Source: Streptoalloteichus tenebrarius (GTDB lineage Bacteria > Actinomycetota > Actinomycetes > Mycobacteriales > Pseudonocardiaceae). From it: DNA of 64,000 bases. This document shows, in pieces, positions 34,538 to 42,854 of the stretch. The DNA lies in assembly GCF_024171885.1 (NCBI RefSeq), contig NZ_JAMTCP010000015.1, forward strand, positions 59,488-123,487, given 5' to 3'. Position 1 is the stretch's first letter, and every line of letters starts with the position of its first letter. Under the pieces are notes generated by a model that saw nothing but the letters and a program-made list of their open reading frames with translations, had not been told where the DNA came from and did no database searches. The position numbers and the translations under genes are program-made.

Positions 34538-35812
34538 ATGCGCGCCAGAACCGACTTCTCCCGCTACAGCCACCAGCAGCTCCATGCGATGCTGCGGGCG
34601 GGCGACCCCAACCGGTCGCGCGCGGCGGCCGAGTCGTGGGACGCCGTGGCCCGCCGGCTGCACGAGCAGGCCGGCGTGCTGGAGTCCCAGCTCCGCCAGT
34701 TCCGGGACCGGTGGCGGGGCGGCGCGGCCGACCAGTACTTCGCGATGATCACCGATCTGTGCCGGGGGCTGCGCCGCACCGCCGACAACGCGTTCACCCT
34801 GAGGAACCTGGTGCACGACGCGGCCGACGCCCTGGCGAGGGCCCAGGCCGCGATGCCGGCTCCGGTGCCCGTGCCCGACCTGCCGGCCGCCACGGTCCGC
34901 ATGGCGACCCTGCCGGTGGACCTGGGCGCCTGGGCGTCGTCGGACGACGTGGCCCGCGCCCGACGGCTCCAGTCGGAGGCGGCCGGCGCGGTGCGCGCCC
35001 ACCAGGACGCGCTGCGCGTCTCCCACGCCGCCCACGCCAGGGCGGTGGCCGTGATGACCGAGCTGGCCGGACGTTACGGCACGGCCGAGAACGCGGTCCC
35101 CACCTCGATGGCCGACGGTGTGCCGGCCAGGCCCGCCCCCGGCGCCACCGGCGGCGGTGGCGCCGGGGCCGCGTCCGGCGGGGGTCCGTTGTTCAGTCGG
35201 ATGTTTCCGGCCGGCCTGGCCGCGGCCTCGGCCGCCGCGGCCGGCCGGTTCGGGGTCGGGGGCCGGCTCCCCCGGGTGCCGGTCTGGGCGCTGCCGGGCG
35301 GGGCGAACCGGAAACCCGGTGACGGTCGGCCCGACCCGGCGGACGCCGCGCCGTCGCCCCCGCCGTCGGCGACGGTTCCCGACCCCCAGGGCGCGTCCCC
35401 TGCGGACTTCGGTGGCGGCGGTGGTCTCGGCGGTGGTGGTCTCGGCGGGGCCGACCTCGGCGCGGGCCTCGCCGCCGGTGGTGGCGGTTCGCTCGGCGGC
35501 GACGCGCCTCCTCCCCCGTCCGCGCATCCCGGGATGCTCGGCGGCGTGTCCCCGCTCACCGCGGCGGCCGGCGCGGGCGCGTTGGCCGCTGGGGCGGCGG
35601 CCGGGCATCAGCGGTCGGGTCCCGGCGCGATGCCGATGATGCCCCTCATGCCGTTCGGCGGAGCGGCCGGCGACGCGGGCTCGGGGCGTCGCGTCCCGCC
35701 GTGGCTGACCGAGACCGAGGAGGTCTGGGGCGAGTCGGCCGCGATCACGCCCTCGGTGATCGGGGAGGCCCCCGAGCCCGACCAGGAACCGCCGGCGGGA
35801 CGACGGCTCTGA
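34538..35812 (+). CDS. PPE-like / WXG-domain ESX substrate with Gly-rich middle
   Basis: A 424-residue protein. Residues ~10-180 are helical with a WXG turn (FRDRWRGGAADQYFAMITDL) and a possible secretion motif YGTAE near 183. A long low-complexity region follows, rich in Gly, Ala and Pro (GGGGGLGGGGLGGADLG, then PMMPLMPFGGAAG). The last ~45 residues (VPPWLTETEEVWGES, PSVIGEAPE) are a short conserved tail I recall from actinobacterial ESX proteins of this layout. It is comparable to mycobacterial PPE proteins, with an export module and a repetitive surface part. It starts two bases after the EspC-like gene and is co-transcribed with it. Confidence 0.75.
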   Translation: MRARTDFSRYSHQQLHAMLRAGDPNRSRAAAESWDAVARRLHEQAGVLESQLRQFRDRWRGGAADQYFAMITDLCRGLRRTADNAFTLRNLVHDAADALARAQAAMPAPVPVPDLPAATVRMATLPVDLGAWASSDDVARARRLQSEAAGAVRAHQDALRVSHAAHARAVAVMTELAGRYGTAENAVPTSMADGVPARPAPGATGGGGAGAASGGGPLFSRMFPAGLAAASAAAAGRFGVGGRLPRVPVWALPGGANRKPGDGRPDPADAAPSPPPSATVPDPQGASPADFGGGGGLGGGGLGGADLGAGLAAGGGGSLGGDAPPPPSAHPGMLGGVSPLTAAAGAGALAAGAAAGHQRSGPGAMPMMPLMPFGGAAGDAGSGRRVPPWLTETEEVWGESAAITPSVIGEAPEPDQEPPAGRRL

Positions 35813-35828
35813 CAGCGGGAGGCAGGTC

Positions 35829-36134
35829 ATGGCGTTCGAGGTCGAGACCAGGGCGATCAGGGCGACCGCGGCGAACGTGGCCCCCTCCCGCCAGGAGCTG
35901 ACCGGCACCCGGTCCGAGGTGGCCGCGCACACGCCGCCCGCCACGGCCTTCGGGGAGCTTCCCTCCTCGGAGCGGGCGGCCGACGTCCACCGGCGGAACC
36001 TCGCCGAGATCGGCGCGCGGCTGGACACCGCCGCCAGGGATCTGGACGAGATCCTGCGTCGCCTCGACGAGGCGGCCGCGCAGTACGAGGCGACCGACCG
36101 GGCGACGTCCGAGGAGATCAACCGGGCGCGGTGA
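35829..36134 (+). CDS. EspC-like small ESX substrate with YEATD signal
   Basis: A 101-residue helical protein. It opens FEVETRAIRATAANVAPSRQ, has a mid turn PPATAFGELPSSERAADVH, and a second helix LAEIGARLDTAARDLDEILR. The motif YEATD near residue 87 matches YxxxD/E, and the AYEATD ending is typical of the EspC/DUF2580 family. It begins 16 bases after the PPE-like gene with GGGAGGC upstream, so it closes the eccC-substrate operon. An IS5-like relic follows. Confidence 0.75.
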   Translation: MAFEVETRAIRATAANVAPSRQELTGTRSEVAAHTPPATAFGELPSSERAADVHRRNLAEIGARLDTAARDLDEILRRLDEAAAQYEATDRATSEEINRAR

Positions 36135-36261
36135 GTCTGGTCGGGACGATGCTCCTGCCGCCGACGAGGGCGCTGCCACAACACCGCCGATCCCGTGGGA
36201 GCCCTGCGGGGTCCGGCGGTGGAGCACACCCAGCGATGGCCCGACCGCGGGGTCTAGACGG

Positions 36262-36905
36262 GTGTCCTGCAAGTCGGTGATCAGGGTGTCTGCGAGTTCT
36301 GGCGCAGGGTTGGCCGTGGTGAACTGACCGACCGGGCGTGGGCGGCGATCCAGCCGCTGTGACGGGCGTCGGGGCGTGGCCGCGGATGGCGGGATCACCG
36401 ACAGGTGATCACCGCGATCCTGGAGAAGCCGCGCAAGGGGGGCTGCGCCAGCGAGTGGACCGAACGGCTCGCCGCCCGACGGCGAAGCCCTCGGCCGATC
36501 CCGCGGCGAGCTGACCAGCAAGTCCCCACCTCGCCGTCGACGGACGTGGCCTACCGATGTCGATCCCGCTCACCCCAGGCCGGCGACAACCCACCCCTGC
36601 CGCCACCGCTGGAGGCGATCATGGCGCGGCGGGATGGACCCGGCCGGCCACGCACGAGACCGGAGCAGGTGATCGCCGACAGGGCCTCCTCCCATCCGCC
36701 GACCCGAGCCGCGCGCGAGGCTCCCGTGAGGGCCGGCCGCCCGGGTTCGACCAGAACGTCTGTGTGGGTCGAAACGTCGTCGAGCGCTGTTCCAACCGGC
36801 TGAAGCAGTTCCGCCGCCTGGCTACCCGTTACACCACACGAGCTGCCTACAAGGGTCGATCTCCACCGTCGCCATGGTTGCCCGTCCTCGTTGCCCGTTA
36901 CCACC
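36262..36905 (+). mobile_element. IS5-like insertion sequence relic (second copy type)
   Basis: Broken transposase sequence in several frames: RGELTDRAWAAIQPL then a stop (36309-36362), [20 protein letters not shown] with [20 protein letters not shown] (36580-36700), and [20 protein letters not shown] (36777-36840). The order is that of an IS5-type DDE transposase, related to but distinct from the relic at 22660-23570. Stops and frameshifts make it non-functional. Terminal repeats were not found. Confidence 0.7.
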
Positions 36906-36942
36906 GATGACGGGACAGACCCGAGTGCTCAGCAAGCTTCTC

Positions 36943-37092
36943 TCAAGTCACCTCGGTCAGGGTGCTCGTCCAGCAGGCCGCTGTGGGCAACTCAACGGAA
37001 CGCCCCCGCAAGTACGCGTTCTCCGAGTAACCCAGCAACCCCACCAGACTCCTCCCGTCAAAGAAGATGCGGTGCCACTCGCTCCGCGCCAC
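36943..37092 (-). CDS. possible 49-residue hypothetical protein
   Basis: GTG 37092, preceded by GAGAGGAA, opens a frame reading ARSEWHRIFFDGRSLVGLLG and ending VELPTAACWTSTLTEVT. The residue composition looks protein-like, unlike the surrounding IS debris. It resembles the end of a larger small-protein family I cannot name and may be a truncated gene. The same frame stays open far upstream, which weakens the case. Confidence 0.3.
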   Translation of the reverse strand: MARSEWHRIFFDGRSLVGLLGYSENAYLRGRSVELPTAACWTSTLTEVT

Positions 37093-37230
37093 GGGTTCCT
37101 CTCGTTGCTGCCGCGCCGCCAGGGTGAAACGCGGGCGCAGAAGGAGGCCGGCATGTCGGTGGTCAGGCTGAACTGGTGACGTGGGTGCGTCTCGCTTCGC
37201 CTCGTTCGCTTCCCCATCCACACACGAGCA

Positions 37231-37303
37231 TCCACAGTGGACAACTGTCGGGCAACAGTGCACACGAGTGCACACGAGTACACACGGGCCGTCCACAGTG
37301 GAC
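37231..37303. repeat. two TCCACAGTGGAC palindromes flanking a 10-bp tandem repeat
   Basis: The palindrome occurs at 37231-37242 and 37292-37303. Between them GTGCACACGA is repeated at 37259-37268 and 37269-37278, with a third imperfect copy to 37288. The region lies after the IS relic and just past the stop codon of mycP. No gene is seen here. Confidence 0.8.
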
Positions 37304-37328
37304 CGAAAGCGGGGGGCTCCGGAGCGGC

Positions 37329-38549
37329 TCACGCCCTCCAGCGGCGGGCGCGCCCCCTGCGGACGAGGAGCGCGACGGGCGCGGCGAGGGCGGCGACCAC
37401 CACGGCGAGGAGGGCCAGCGCCCCGGGAAGCCGTGGCTGGGGCGGCAGGGACGGCGGCCCCGCCGCCGGCGCCACCGTCCCGGCCCGCTCGGACGGGCCG
37501 GCCGAGGGGGCAGGACCGTCCAGGCCCTCGGCGGCGACGGCGGCGTAGGCGTTGAGGACTCCCCACCCGAGCCGCGAGTCACGGACGCCCTGTGGCGGGC
37601 GCACCGCCGTGGCCGTCAGGCGCGTCACCACCTGGGACGGGGTGAGGCCCGGCCGGTAGGCGCGCAGCAACGCCACGGTCGCCGCCACGGAGGCGGCGGA
37701 CAGCGCGGGGTCGGCGACGCCCCACCGGTGACCGATCCGCCCGCCGGCCCCGGCGGAGGTGCCGGCCAGGTCCTTGCCCGGCGCGGCGATCGACACGTGA
37801 TCACCGGACTCGGCGGGCACCGGGGTGCCCGACTGGTCGATGCCGGTGACCGCGACGACCCCGGGCAGCGCCGCCGGGTAGCTGCGCGCGTCCGGCTTGT
37901 CGCCGACCACGGACGAGACCACCACGCTGTTCCGCGCCAGGGCGTGCCGCACCGCCGCCTCCAACGCGGGGCTGCTCCGACGCGTCGGCGTGACGACCAG
38001 GATCACCGACGCGCCCGAGTCCGCGGCGCGGGTGATCGCGCCGGCCACGGCGTCGGGTTCGCCCTCGGCGGGCCCTTCGGTCGTCGACTCGGCGGCGCGC
38101 AGCGCGAGAACCCGCGCCCCGGGCGCGATGCCGGAGAAGGTGGTCGACGGGTCGGGTCGCGCGGCGACGATGCCAGCGGCGAACGTCCCCCTGCCGTCGC
38201 AGTCCTGGTTGTCGGGGCCGGGGAGGAGCTGCCCGCCCGCGAGTTGCGCGTTGCCCGCGTCCACTCCGGTCCCCACGACGGCGACGACCTGCCCTGCTCC
38301 GGTGGTCAGCGGCCAGATCCGCGCGGGGTCCACCAGGCGCGTGGCCCATCCGACGGGGTCCCGGTACACGCCGGCCGGGGCGGCGCACTGCGCGGCCACG
38401 GCGGGGCGTTCCCCGGCGACCGTGCACGCGCCCACGACGAGCGCGGTCAACAGCACTCCCCCGCACCGTGTGGCCATTGGGGCCATCGGGGTCATCCGGG
38501 TCATCGAGGCCATCCGGGTCATCCGGGTCATCGAGGCCATCCGGGTCAT
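37329..38549 (-). CDS. mycP: mycosin (MycP)-like subtilase with all catalytic residues replaced
   Basis: A 406-residue protein with a signal peptide (MATRCGGVLLTALVVGACTV) and a C-terminal membrane helix (LPGALALLAVVVAALAAPVALLVRR split over ~375-398), the mycosin layout. The subtilase blocks are recognisable but altered. VVAVVGTGVDA has Gly93 for the catalytic Asp, DCDGRGTFAAGI has Arg120 for His, DPALSAASVAATVALL has Ala282 for Ser, and VVGDKPD has Asp217 where the oxyanion Asn normally sits. Mycosins also stabilise the ESX membrane complex, and this may be its remaining job. The N terminus has nine Met codons three codons apart; the first (38549) overlaps the kinase stop. Confidence 0.85.
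   Translation of the reverse strand: MTRMASMTRMTRMASMTRMTPMAPMATRCGGVLLTALVVGACTVAGERPAVAAQCAAPAGVYRDPVGWATRLVDPARIWPLTTGAGQVVAVVGTGVDAGNAQLAGGQLLPGPDNQDCDGRGTFAAGIVAARPDPSTTFSGIAPGARVLALRAAESTTEGPAEGEPDAVAGAITRAADSGASVILVVTPTRRSSPALEAAVRHALARNSVVVSSVVGDKPDARSYPAALPGVVAVTGIDQSGTPVPAESGDHVSIAAPGKDLAGTSAGAGGRIGHRWGVADPALSAASVAATVALLRAYRPGLTPSQVVTRLTATAVRPPQGVRDSRLGWGVLNAYAAVAAEGLDGPAPSAGPSERAGTVAPAAGPPSLPPQPRLPGALALLAVVVAALAAPVALLVRRGRARRWRA
38470..38549. repeat. 9-bp tandem repeat forming the N terminus of mycP
   Basis: On the minus strand ATGACCCGG / ATGGCCTCG units alternate from 38549 to about 38477, giving MTRMASMTRMTRMASMTRMT. Every unit supplies an in-frame ATG, so the true start of mycP is ambiguous among nine positions. 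The repeat begins exactly at the stop of the upstream kinase gene. Confidence 0.9.
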
Positions 38550-39211
38550 CGGGGGGCCCACAACGTGACCAGGGTGCCCCGGCCCCGGGTGGAGACGATG
38601 TCGGCGCGCCCGCCCACCTCGCGCAGCCGGGCCAGGATCGACTGGCTGATCCCGAAGCCCAGCTCGGTGGTGGCCGGGTCGAACCCCGCGCCGTGGTCCC
38701 GGACGGTCACCTCGATGCCGCTGTCGTGTTCGCGGACCCGCACCACGGCCCGATCCGTCGCGGCGTGGCGCAGGGTGTTGCGCAGCGCCTCCCGCACGGC
38801 CCCGTCCAGCGCCAGGCACCGGGGCTCCTGAAGCACGTCGTCGACCTCGCCCATGATCAGTTGCGCGCGCAGCCCGTCCCTGGCGAGGTCCACGACGGCG
38901 CTGCCCAGGCGCTGACCGAGCCGGGCCGGCCGACCCGAGGTCGCCTCCGCGGTGAGGCTGGCGCGCAGCTCGGTCGCGCCGGCCCTGGCGATCCGGTGGA
39001 TCTCGGCGACCCGGTCGGGACCGGTGGGCGTGCCCGGCGCGGCGAGCAACGCGATCGCCTCCAGCCCCTGGAGCGCCGTGTCGTGGACGAACCGGTTGTT
39101 CCTGTCCCGTTCCGCCGCCTGCCCGCGTCGGACCCCGCGGTGGAAGGCCCACGCGGCGGCGGCCGCCGCCACCAGCGCGCCGACGAGCGCGCCCACCAGG
39201 AAACCCGCCAT
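38546..39211 (-). CDS. NarL-type sensor histidine kinase (short, one membrane helix)
   Basis: A 221-residue kinase. One N-terminal membrane helix (AGFLVGALVGALVAAAAAAW) has almost no outside part. His43 in FVHDTALQGLEAIALL is the phospho-acceptor of a HisKA_3-type dimerisation helix. The ATPase domain has the N box EALRNTLRHAATDRAV, the G1 box DHGAGFDPATTELGFGI and G2 GGRADIVSTRGRGTLVTL. With no extracellular sensor it may sense through the membrane or a partner protein. Start ATG 39211 is 17 bases after the response regulator stop; its own stop overlaps mycP. It lies within the ESX locus and is therefore a good candidate regulator of secretion. Confidence 0.85.
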   Translation of the reverse strand: MAGFLVGALVGALVAAAAAAWAFHRGVRRGQAAERDRNNRFVHDTALQGLEAIALLAAPGTPTGPDRVAEIHRIARAGATELRASLTAEATSGRPARLGQRLGSAVVDLARDGLRAQLIMGEVDDVLQEPRCLALDGAVREALRNTLRHAATDRAVVRVREHDSGIEVTVRDHGAGFDPATTELGFGISQSILARLREVGGRADIVSTRGRGTLVTLWAPR

Positions 39212-39228
39212 GACGACCCCACGCCGCC

Positions 39229-39876
39229 TCAGGCCGTCCTGGCCTCGTGGAGCAGGCCCTCCTCGATCGCGAACCGCGTCAGCTCGGGACGGCGGCGCCG
39301 GCCCGTCTTGTCCCTGATGCGGTCGAGGTAGGAGCGGACGGTGCGCACGCTGATCGCCATGGCCCTGGCGATGTCCTGGTCGCGGTCGCCCGCCGCGAGC
39401 AACGCGAGCACCTGGCGTTCCCGCGCCGACAGCTCGGCGGTGGGGCCGCACGCGCCCCGGGAGGCGTTGAGCACCACGGAGGCGAGCATGGGCGAGACGT
39501 AGCTGTTGCCCCTGGCGATCTCCCGCACCGCGCGGAGGATCTCGGTCCCGTCGGCCTCCTTGGACAGGTAGCCGCGCGCGCCGGCGGCCACCGCGCCGAG
39601 CACCTCGGACTGGCTGGCGTGCGCCGAGAGCACCAGCACCCGGTGCCCCAGCGCGACGACCTCCATGACCGCCGCCGTGTCGGACACGCCCCGCAACCTC
39701 AGGTCGAGCAGGACGACGCCGCCGGGTCCGCTCGTGCGGGCCGCGAACTGCGGCACGGACTCGGCGACGGCGTCCAGCTCGACGTCGGGCGCGTCCGCCA
39801 GCACCCGCGACACCGCCGCCCGGTAGAGCGGATGGTCCTCGATCACCCCGACCCTGGTCCGCCCGACGTCCCTCAT
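39229..39876 (-). CDS. LuxR/NarL-type response regulator 1
   Basis: A 215-residue regulator. The receiver domain starts RVGVIEDHPLYRAAVSRVLA with acidic pocket E13/D14, phospho-acceptor Asp58 in VVLLDLRLRG, the switch Ser in VLVLSAHAS, and Lys in YLSKEADG. The C-terminal DNA-binding part is ELSARERQVLALLAAGDRDQ and MAISVRTVRSYLDRIRDKTG, a GerE helix-turn-helix. It pairs with the kinase directly downstream, 17 bases away. The pair sits between the second system (39973-42845) and mycP, all on the minus strand, so one transcript may cover them. Confidence 0.9.
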   Translation of the reverse strand: MRDVGRTRVGVIEDHPLYRAAVSRVLADAPDVELDAVAESVPQFAARTSGPGGVVLLDLRLRGVSDTAAVMEVVALGHRVLVLSAHASQSEVLGAVAAGARGYLSKEADGTEILRAVREIARGNSYVSPMLASVVLNASRGACGPTAELSARERQVLALLAAGDRDQDIARAMAISVRTVRSYLDRIRDKTGRRRRPELTRFAIEEGLLHEARTA

Positions 39877-39972
39877 CGCCGTGGCCCCCGTCCTTCCCGT
39901 CGCCGAAGCCGATCTTCGTCGTCACGCTATCCAGGAGGGGACGGGGGCGATGAGGTTCGTTCGACCCTCACC

Positions 39973-40614
39973 TCACAGCTCGTCGACGCTGATCAACCCG
40001 TCCTGGATCGCCCTGGCCACCAGGGCGGCCTTCGTGGGCGCGTGCCGGCCGACGTTGGCGTACTTGACCCGCACCCTGGCCAGGTAGGAGTTCACCGTGC
40101 GCACCGAGAGGTTCAGCTCCTTGGCCACCATCTCCTTGGACTCGCAGTGGAACCACTCCAGCAGCACGTCGACCTCCCTCGGCGCGAGCCGGGGCCGGTT
40201 GGGCCGGGTGTCGGTGCCCAGCGCGCCGGACAGCGCCGGCGGCGTGTAGGGCTCGTTGCGCGCGGCGGCGGTCACGGCGGCGACCAGGTGGGCCTCCCCC
40301 TCCGCCTTGGTCAGGCAGGTGAACGCGCCGATCTCCAGACAGGTCAGCGCGGTCTCCTTGTCGTCGCGCATGGTGTAGATGACCACCTGGCGGCCCGCGT
40401 CGACCAGGCGCTTGAGGTCGCCGTAGGCGGGTCCGCCCATGTCGAGCTGGAGGTCGAGCACGACCACGTCGGCGCTGGCCCCCGGCTCCAGCCAGGCGAC
40501 CGAGACCGTGGGGCCCGAGTCCACCACGGTGATCGGCGGGTCGGCCAGCGAGCACCAGGTGCGGATGCCCGCCACGACGACGGGGTGGTCGTCCACGACC
40601 GCGACGGTGATCAT
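39973..40614 (-). CDS. LuxR/NarL-type response regulator 2
   Basis: A 213-residue regulator from ATG 40614, which overlaps the stop of the upstream kinase (ATGA). The receiver is MITVAVVDDHPVVVAGIRTW with Asp54 in VVVLDLQLDMGG and Lys in CLTKAEGE. The HTH region is RLAPREVDVLLEWFHCESKE and NLSVRTVNSYLARVRVKY. Spacing between receiver and HTH is normal. Its receiver is somewhat divergent from regulator 1 (for example the switch residue reads VIYTMRDD). It is the partner of the 744-residue tandem kinase. Confidence 0.9.
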   Translation of the reverse strand: MITVAVVDDHPVVVAGIRTWCSLADPPITVVDSGPTVSVAWLEPGASADVVVLDLQLDMGGPAYGDLKRLVDAGRQVVIYTMRDDKETALTCLEIGAFTCLTKAEGEAHLVAAVTAAARNEPYTPPALSGALGTDTRPNRPRLAPREVDVLLEWFHCESKEMVAKELNLSVRTVNSYLARVRVKYANVGRHAPTKAALVARAIQDGLISVDEL

Positions 40615-42845
40615 GTCCCTCCTCGCCAGGTCGCCTTCACCCTGACCTGCCTGCCGTCGGTCACCACCGAGGTGATCACCCCGGCCTGGTCGACGGCGGT
40701 GACCGACTCCGGCGGCGCGTCGGCCACGACGCTGACGGTCAGCGCGTCGCGCGCGCCGACCACGGTCACCCGCGCGCTGCTCGCGGCGGTGGCCAGCGCG
40801 GCGACCACGGGCTCGGTCAACGCCAGCCGCACGTGTTTCGGCACCGGCGGGCGCTCGCCCCGCTCCGCGAACAGGACGGTGATCCCGGTCCGCTCCGCCA
40901 GTTCGATGCACGCCCTCAGCTCATGCAGCAACGGGTCGGGCACGGTGGCGTCCTCGGCGAACAGCCGGCGCATCCTGGCGGCCTCGACCGCGCACCGCCG
41001 CCGCACCGTCTCGTCGCCGGGGTCCAGCTCGCCCGAGGCCAGGCCCCGCAGCAGCGGCGTCGTCGTCTCCCCCAGCGCCGCGTACCGCTCCTTGCGGTCC
41101 TGGTGGAGCTGCCCGGCCACGACCTCGGCGGTGCGCAGCCGCTCCTCCTCGGCCGCCATCCGCGCGGCGGAGCGGGCGATGGGCCGCAGCACGGCCGCGA
41201 TCACCCCGACGGTGATCTGGAAGCTGAGCACGATCATCGTCGCGTGCACGACGTTGGCGAGGGTGAGCGCCGACCCACCCAGCCACGCCACGTGCGCGAA
41301 CGTCGTCGCGTACTGGGCGGCGACGACCAGGACGAACACCGGCAGCCCGCTGTCGAGCAGGAGCAGGACCACCCACCACGCGGCGTCGCCCTCCGACCAG
41401 TGCGCGACGCCGAGCCGGTGGTCCGCCCGCACCGACGCGGTTCCCAGCACCGACGCGGCGAACACCACGGCCAGCAGGGGCCACCGCGCCCAGCCGAGCG
41501 GGCGGCGACGGGCGGTGGCGACGCCGGCCACGGCGGTGACCCCGGTCAGGGCCGCCATCACCGACGGCTGCGCCCACCACGGGTCGTAGGAGTCCAGGTT
41601 GGCCAGGAGCTTGGGCAGGTCGAGGGCGTAGAGGATCACCAGGTTCATGCCGAGGACCGCCCACCGCAGGCCCTGCATGTACCGGCCGGCGATGACCTCG
41701 GCGTCGCCCTCGGGCGGGGCGGGCGCGGCCAGCGAGCACTCCATGCGCACCACGGTCCCCGCGCCGGGGCTGCTCACGACCTCGGCGCGGCCCCCGGTCC
41801 TGGCCATCCGCTCCATCAGGGAGCGGGTCACGCCGTAGCGGTGCCCGGTCACGCGTGCCGGGTCGAACCCCAGGCCCCGGTCGGCGACCTCCACGACGAC
41901 GAGGTCGCCGCGCCGCTCCACGCGGATCTCGGCCTCGGCGACGCCGGCGTGCCGCACGACGTTGGTGAGCGCCTCGCGGACCCCGTGGCACAGGGCGACC
42001 GCCTCGACCGCCGGCATCCGCAGGGTCTCCGGCGCGGCGCACCGCACCCGCAGCGGGACGTGGTGGATCACCTCGTGGAGCAGGGCGACGAGGTCGGCCT
42101 CGCCGTCGGGCACCTCCGCGTAGCCGGTGATGACCTTCAGGTCGCGTTCGGCCTGCCGTGACAGCCACTGCTCCCTGCCGCCGACCACGCCGACGCCGAC
42201 CATGAACAGGGTGGCCGAGGCGGTGTCGTGCAGCGCGGCCAGGTACTCGCGTTCGTCGGCGCGGCGCGCCGCGGCGACGGCGGCGTCCCGCCGGAGCCGC
42301 TCGCCGTGCGCGACGAGTTCGTCGGCCGCCTTAGCCCCACGCCGGACCAGCAGGTAGAGGGCGCGGGACAGCAGGGCCTCGACGCCCATCCAGAGCTGGA
42401 TCGGGGTCAGGACCTGCCACGGGTCGGGCGCGGCCAGCGCGGCGCCGCCGACGTAGGCCGCCATGATCGCCACCGTCGCGGCGGCGAGGGCGCGGGCCGA
42501 GAGCTGCCACGGGTAGGACACCACGGTGATCGAGGCGACGACGAGCACCCAGTTCGTGCCCCTCGCGTTCACCTCGGGGTCGACCGTCCACGCCTGCGAC
42601 AGGCAGACCGCGCAGTGCGCCAGCACGTCCACCGGGACCAGCCACCGGCCGGAGCCCCGGGGGAAGCGGTACGCGAACCAGAGGTTCCAGGCGTTGAGGG
42701 CCAGGACGACGGCCACCGTCAGCGCCGGCGACCTCGGCGTCTCCAACACCAGCACGGCGAGGCTGGAGACGGCCGGCACGACGGTCCGGATGCCCAGGGC
42801 GTAGCGCAGTCCGGTCCGCAGGAGCTGCCGTTCGGCCGATCGCAT
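40611..42845 (-). CDS. tandem sensor histidine kinase, two membrane-kinase halves fused
   Basis: A 744-residue protein. Half one has about four membrane helices (to ~165), a helix with His206 in ALHDTASATLFMVG, and a full ATPase domain (N box REALTNVVRHAG, G1 DRGLGFDPARVTG, G2 SSPGAGTVVRME). Half two (from ~385) has another set of four or five helices, a degenerate dimerisation helix GQLHQDRKERYAALGE and an ATPase-like end without clear N and G boxes. It looks like an internal duplication in which the second catalytic half decayed. It is coupled by four bases to response regulator 2. Sensing by membrane domains of both halves is inferred. It ends ten bases after the eccB stop. Confidence 0.85.
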   Translation of the reverse strand: MRSAERQLLRTGLRYALGIRTVVPAVSSLAVLVLETPRSPALTVAVVLALNAWNLWFAYRFPRGSGRWLVPVDVLAHCAVCLSQAWTVDPEVNARGTNWVLVVASITVVSYPWQLSARALAAATVAIMAAYVGGAALAAPDPWQVLTPIQLWMGVEALLSRALYLLVRRGAKAADELVAHGERLRRDAAVAAARRADEREYLAALHDTASATLFMVGVGVVGGREQWLSRQAERDLKVITGYAEVPDGEADLVALLHEVIHHVPLRVRCAAPETLRMPAVEAVALCHGVREALTNVVRHAGVAEAEIRVERRGDLVVVEVADRGLGFDPARVTGHRYGVTRSLMERMARTGGRAEVVSSPGAGTVVRMECSLAAPAPPEGDAEVIAGRYMQGLRWAVLGMNLVILYALDLPKLLANLDSYDPWWAQPSVMAALTGVTAVAGVATARRRPLGWARWPLLAVVFAASVLGTASVRADHRLGVAHWSEGDAAWWVVLLLLDSGLPVFVLVVAAQYATTFAHVAWLGGSALTLANVVHATMIVLSFQITVGVIAAVLRPIARSAARMAAEEERLRTAEVVAGQLHQDRKERYAALGETTTPLLRGLASGELDPGDETVRRRCAVEAARMRRLFAEDATVPDPLLHELRACIELAERTGITVLFAERGERPPVPKHVRLALTEPVVAALATAASSARVTVVGARDALTVSVVADAPPESVTAVDQAGVITSVVTDGRQVRVKATWRGGT

Positions 42846-42854
42846 CGCCGCGGC

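Noticed and set aside
38550..39152. 5' extension of mycP into the kinase gene
   Set aside because: Shadow of the kinase coding sequence; the ATGA overlap and signal peptide place the start at or after 38549.
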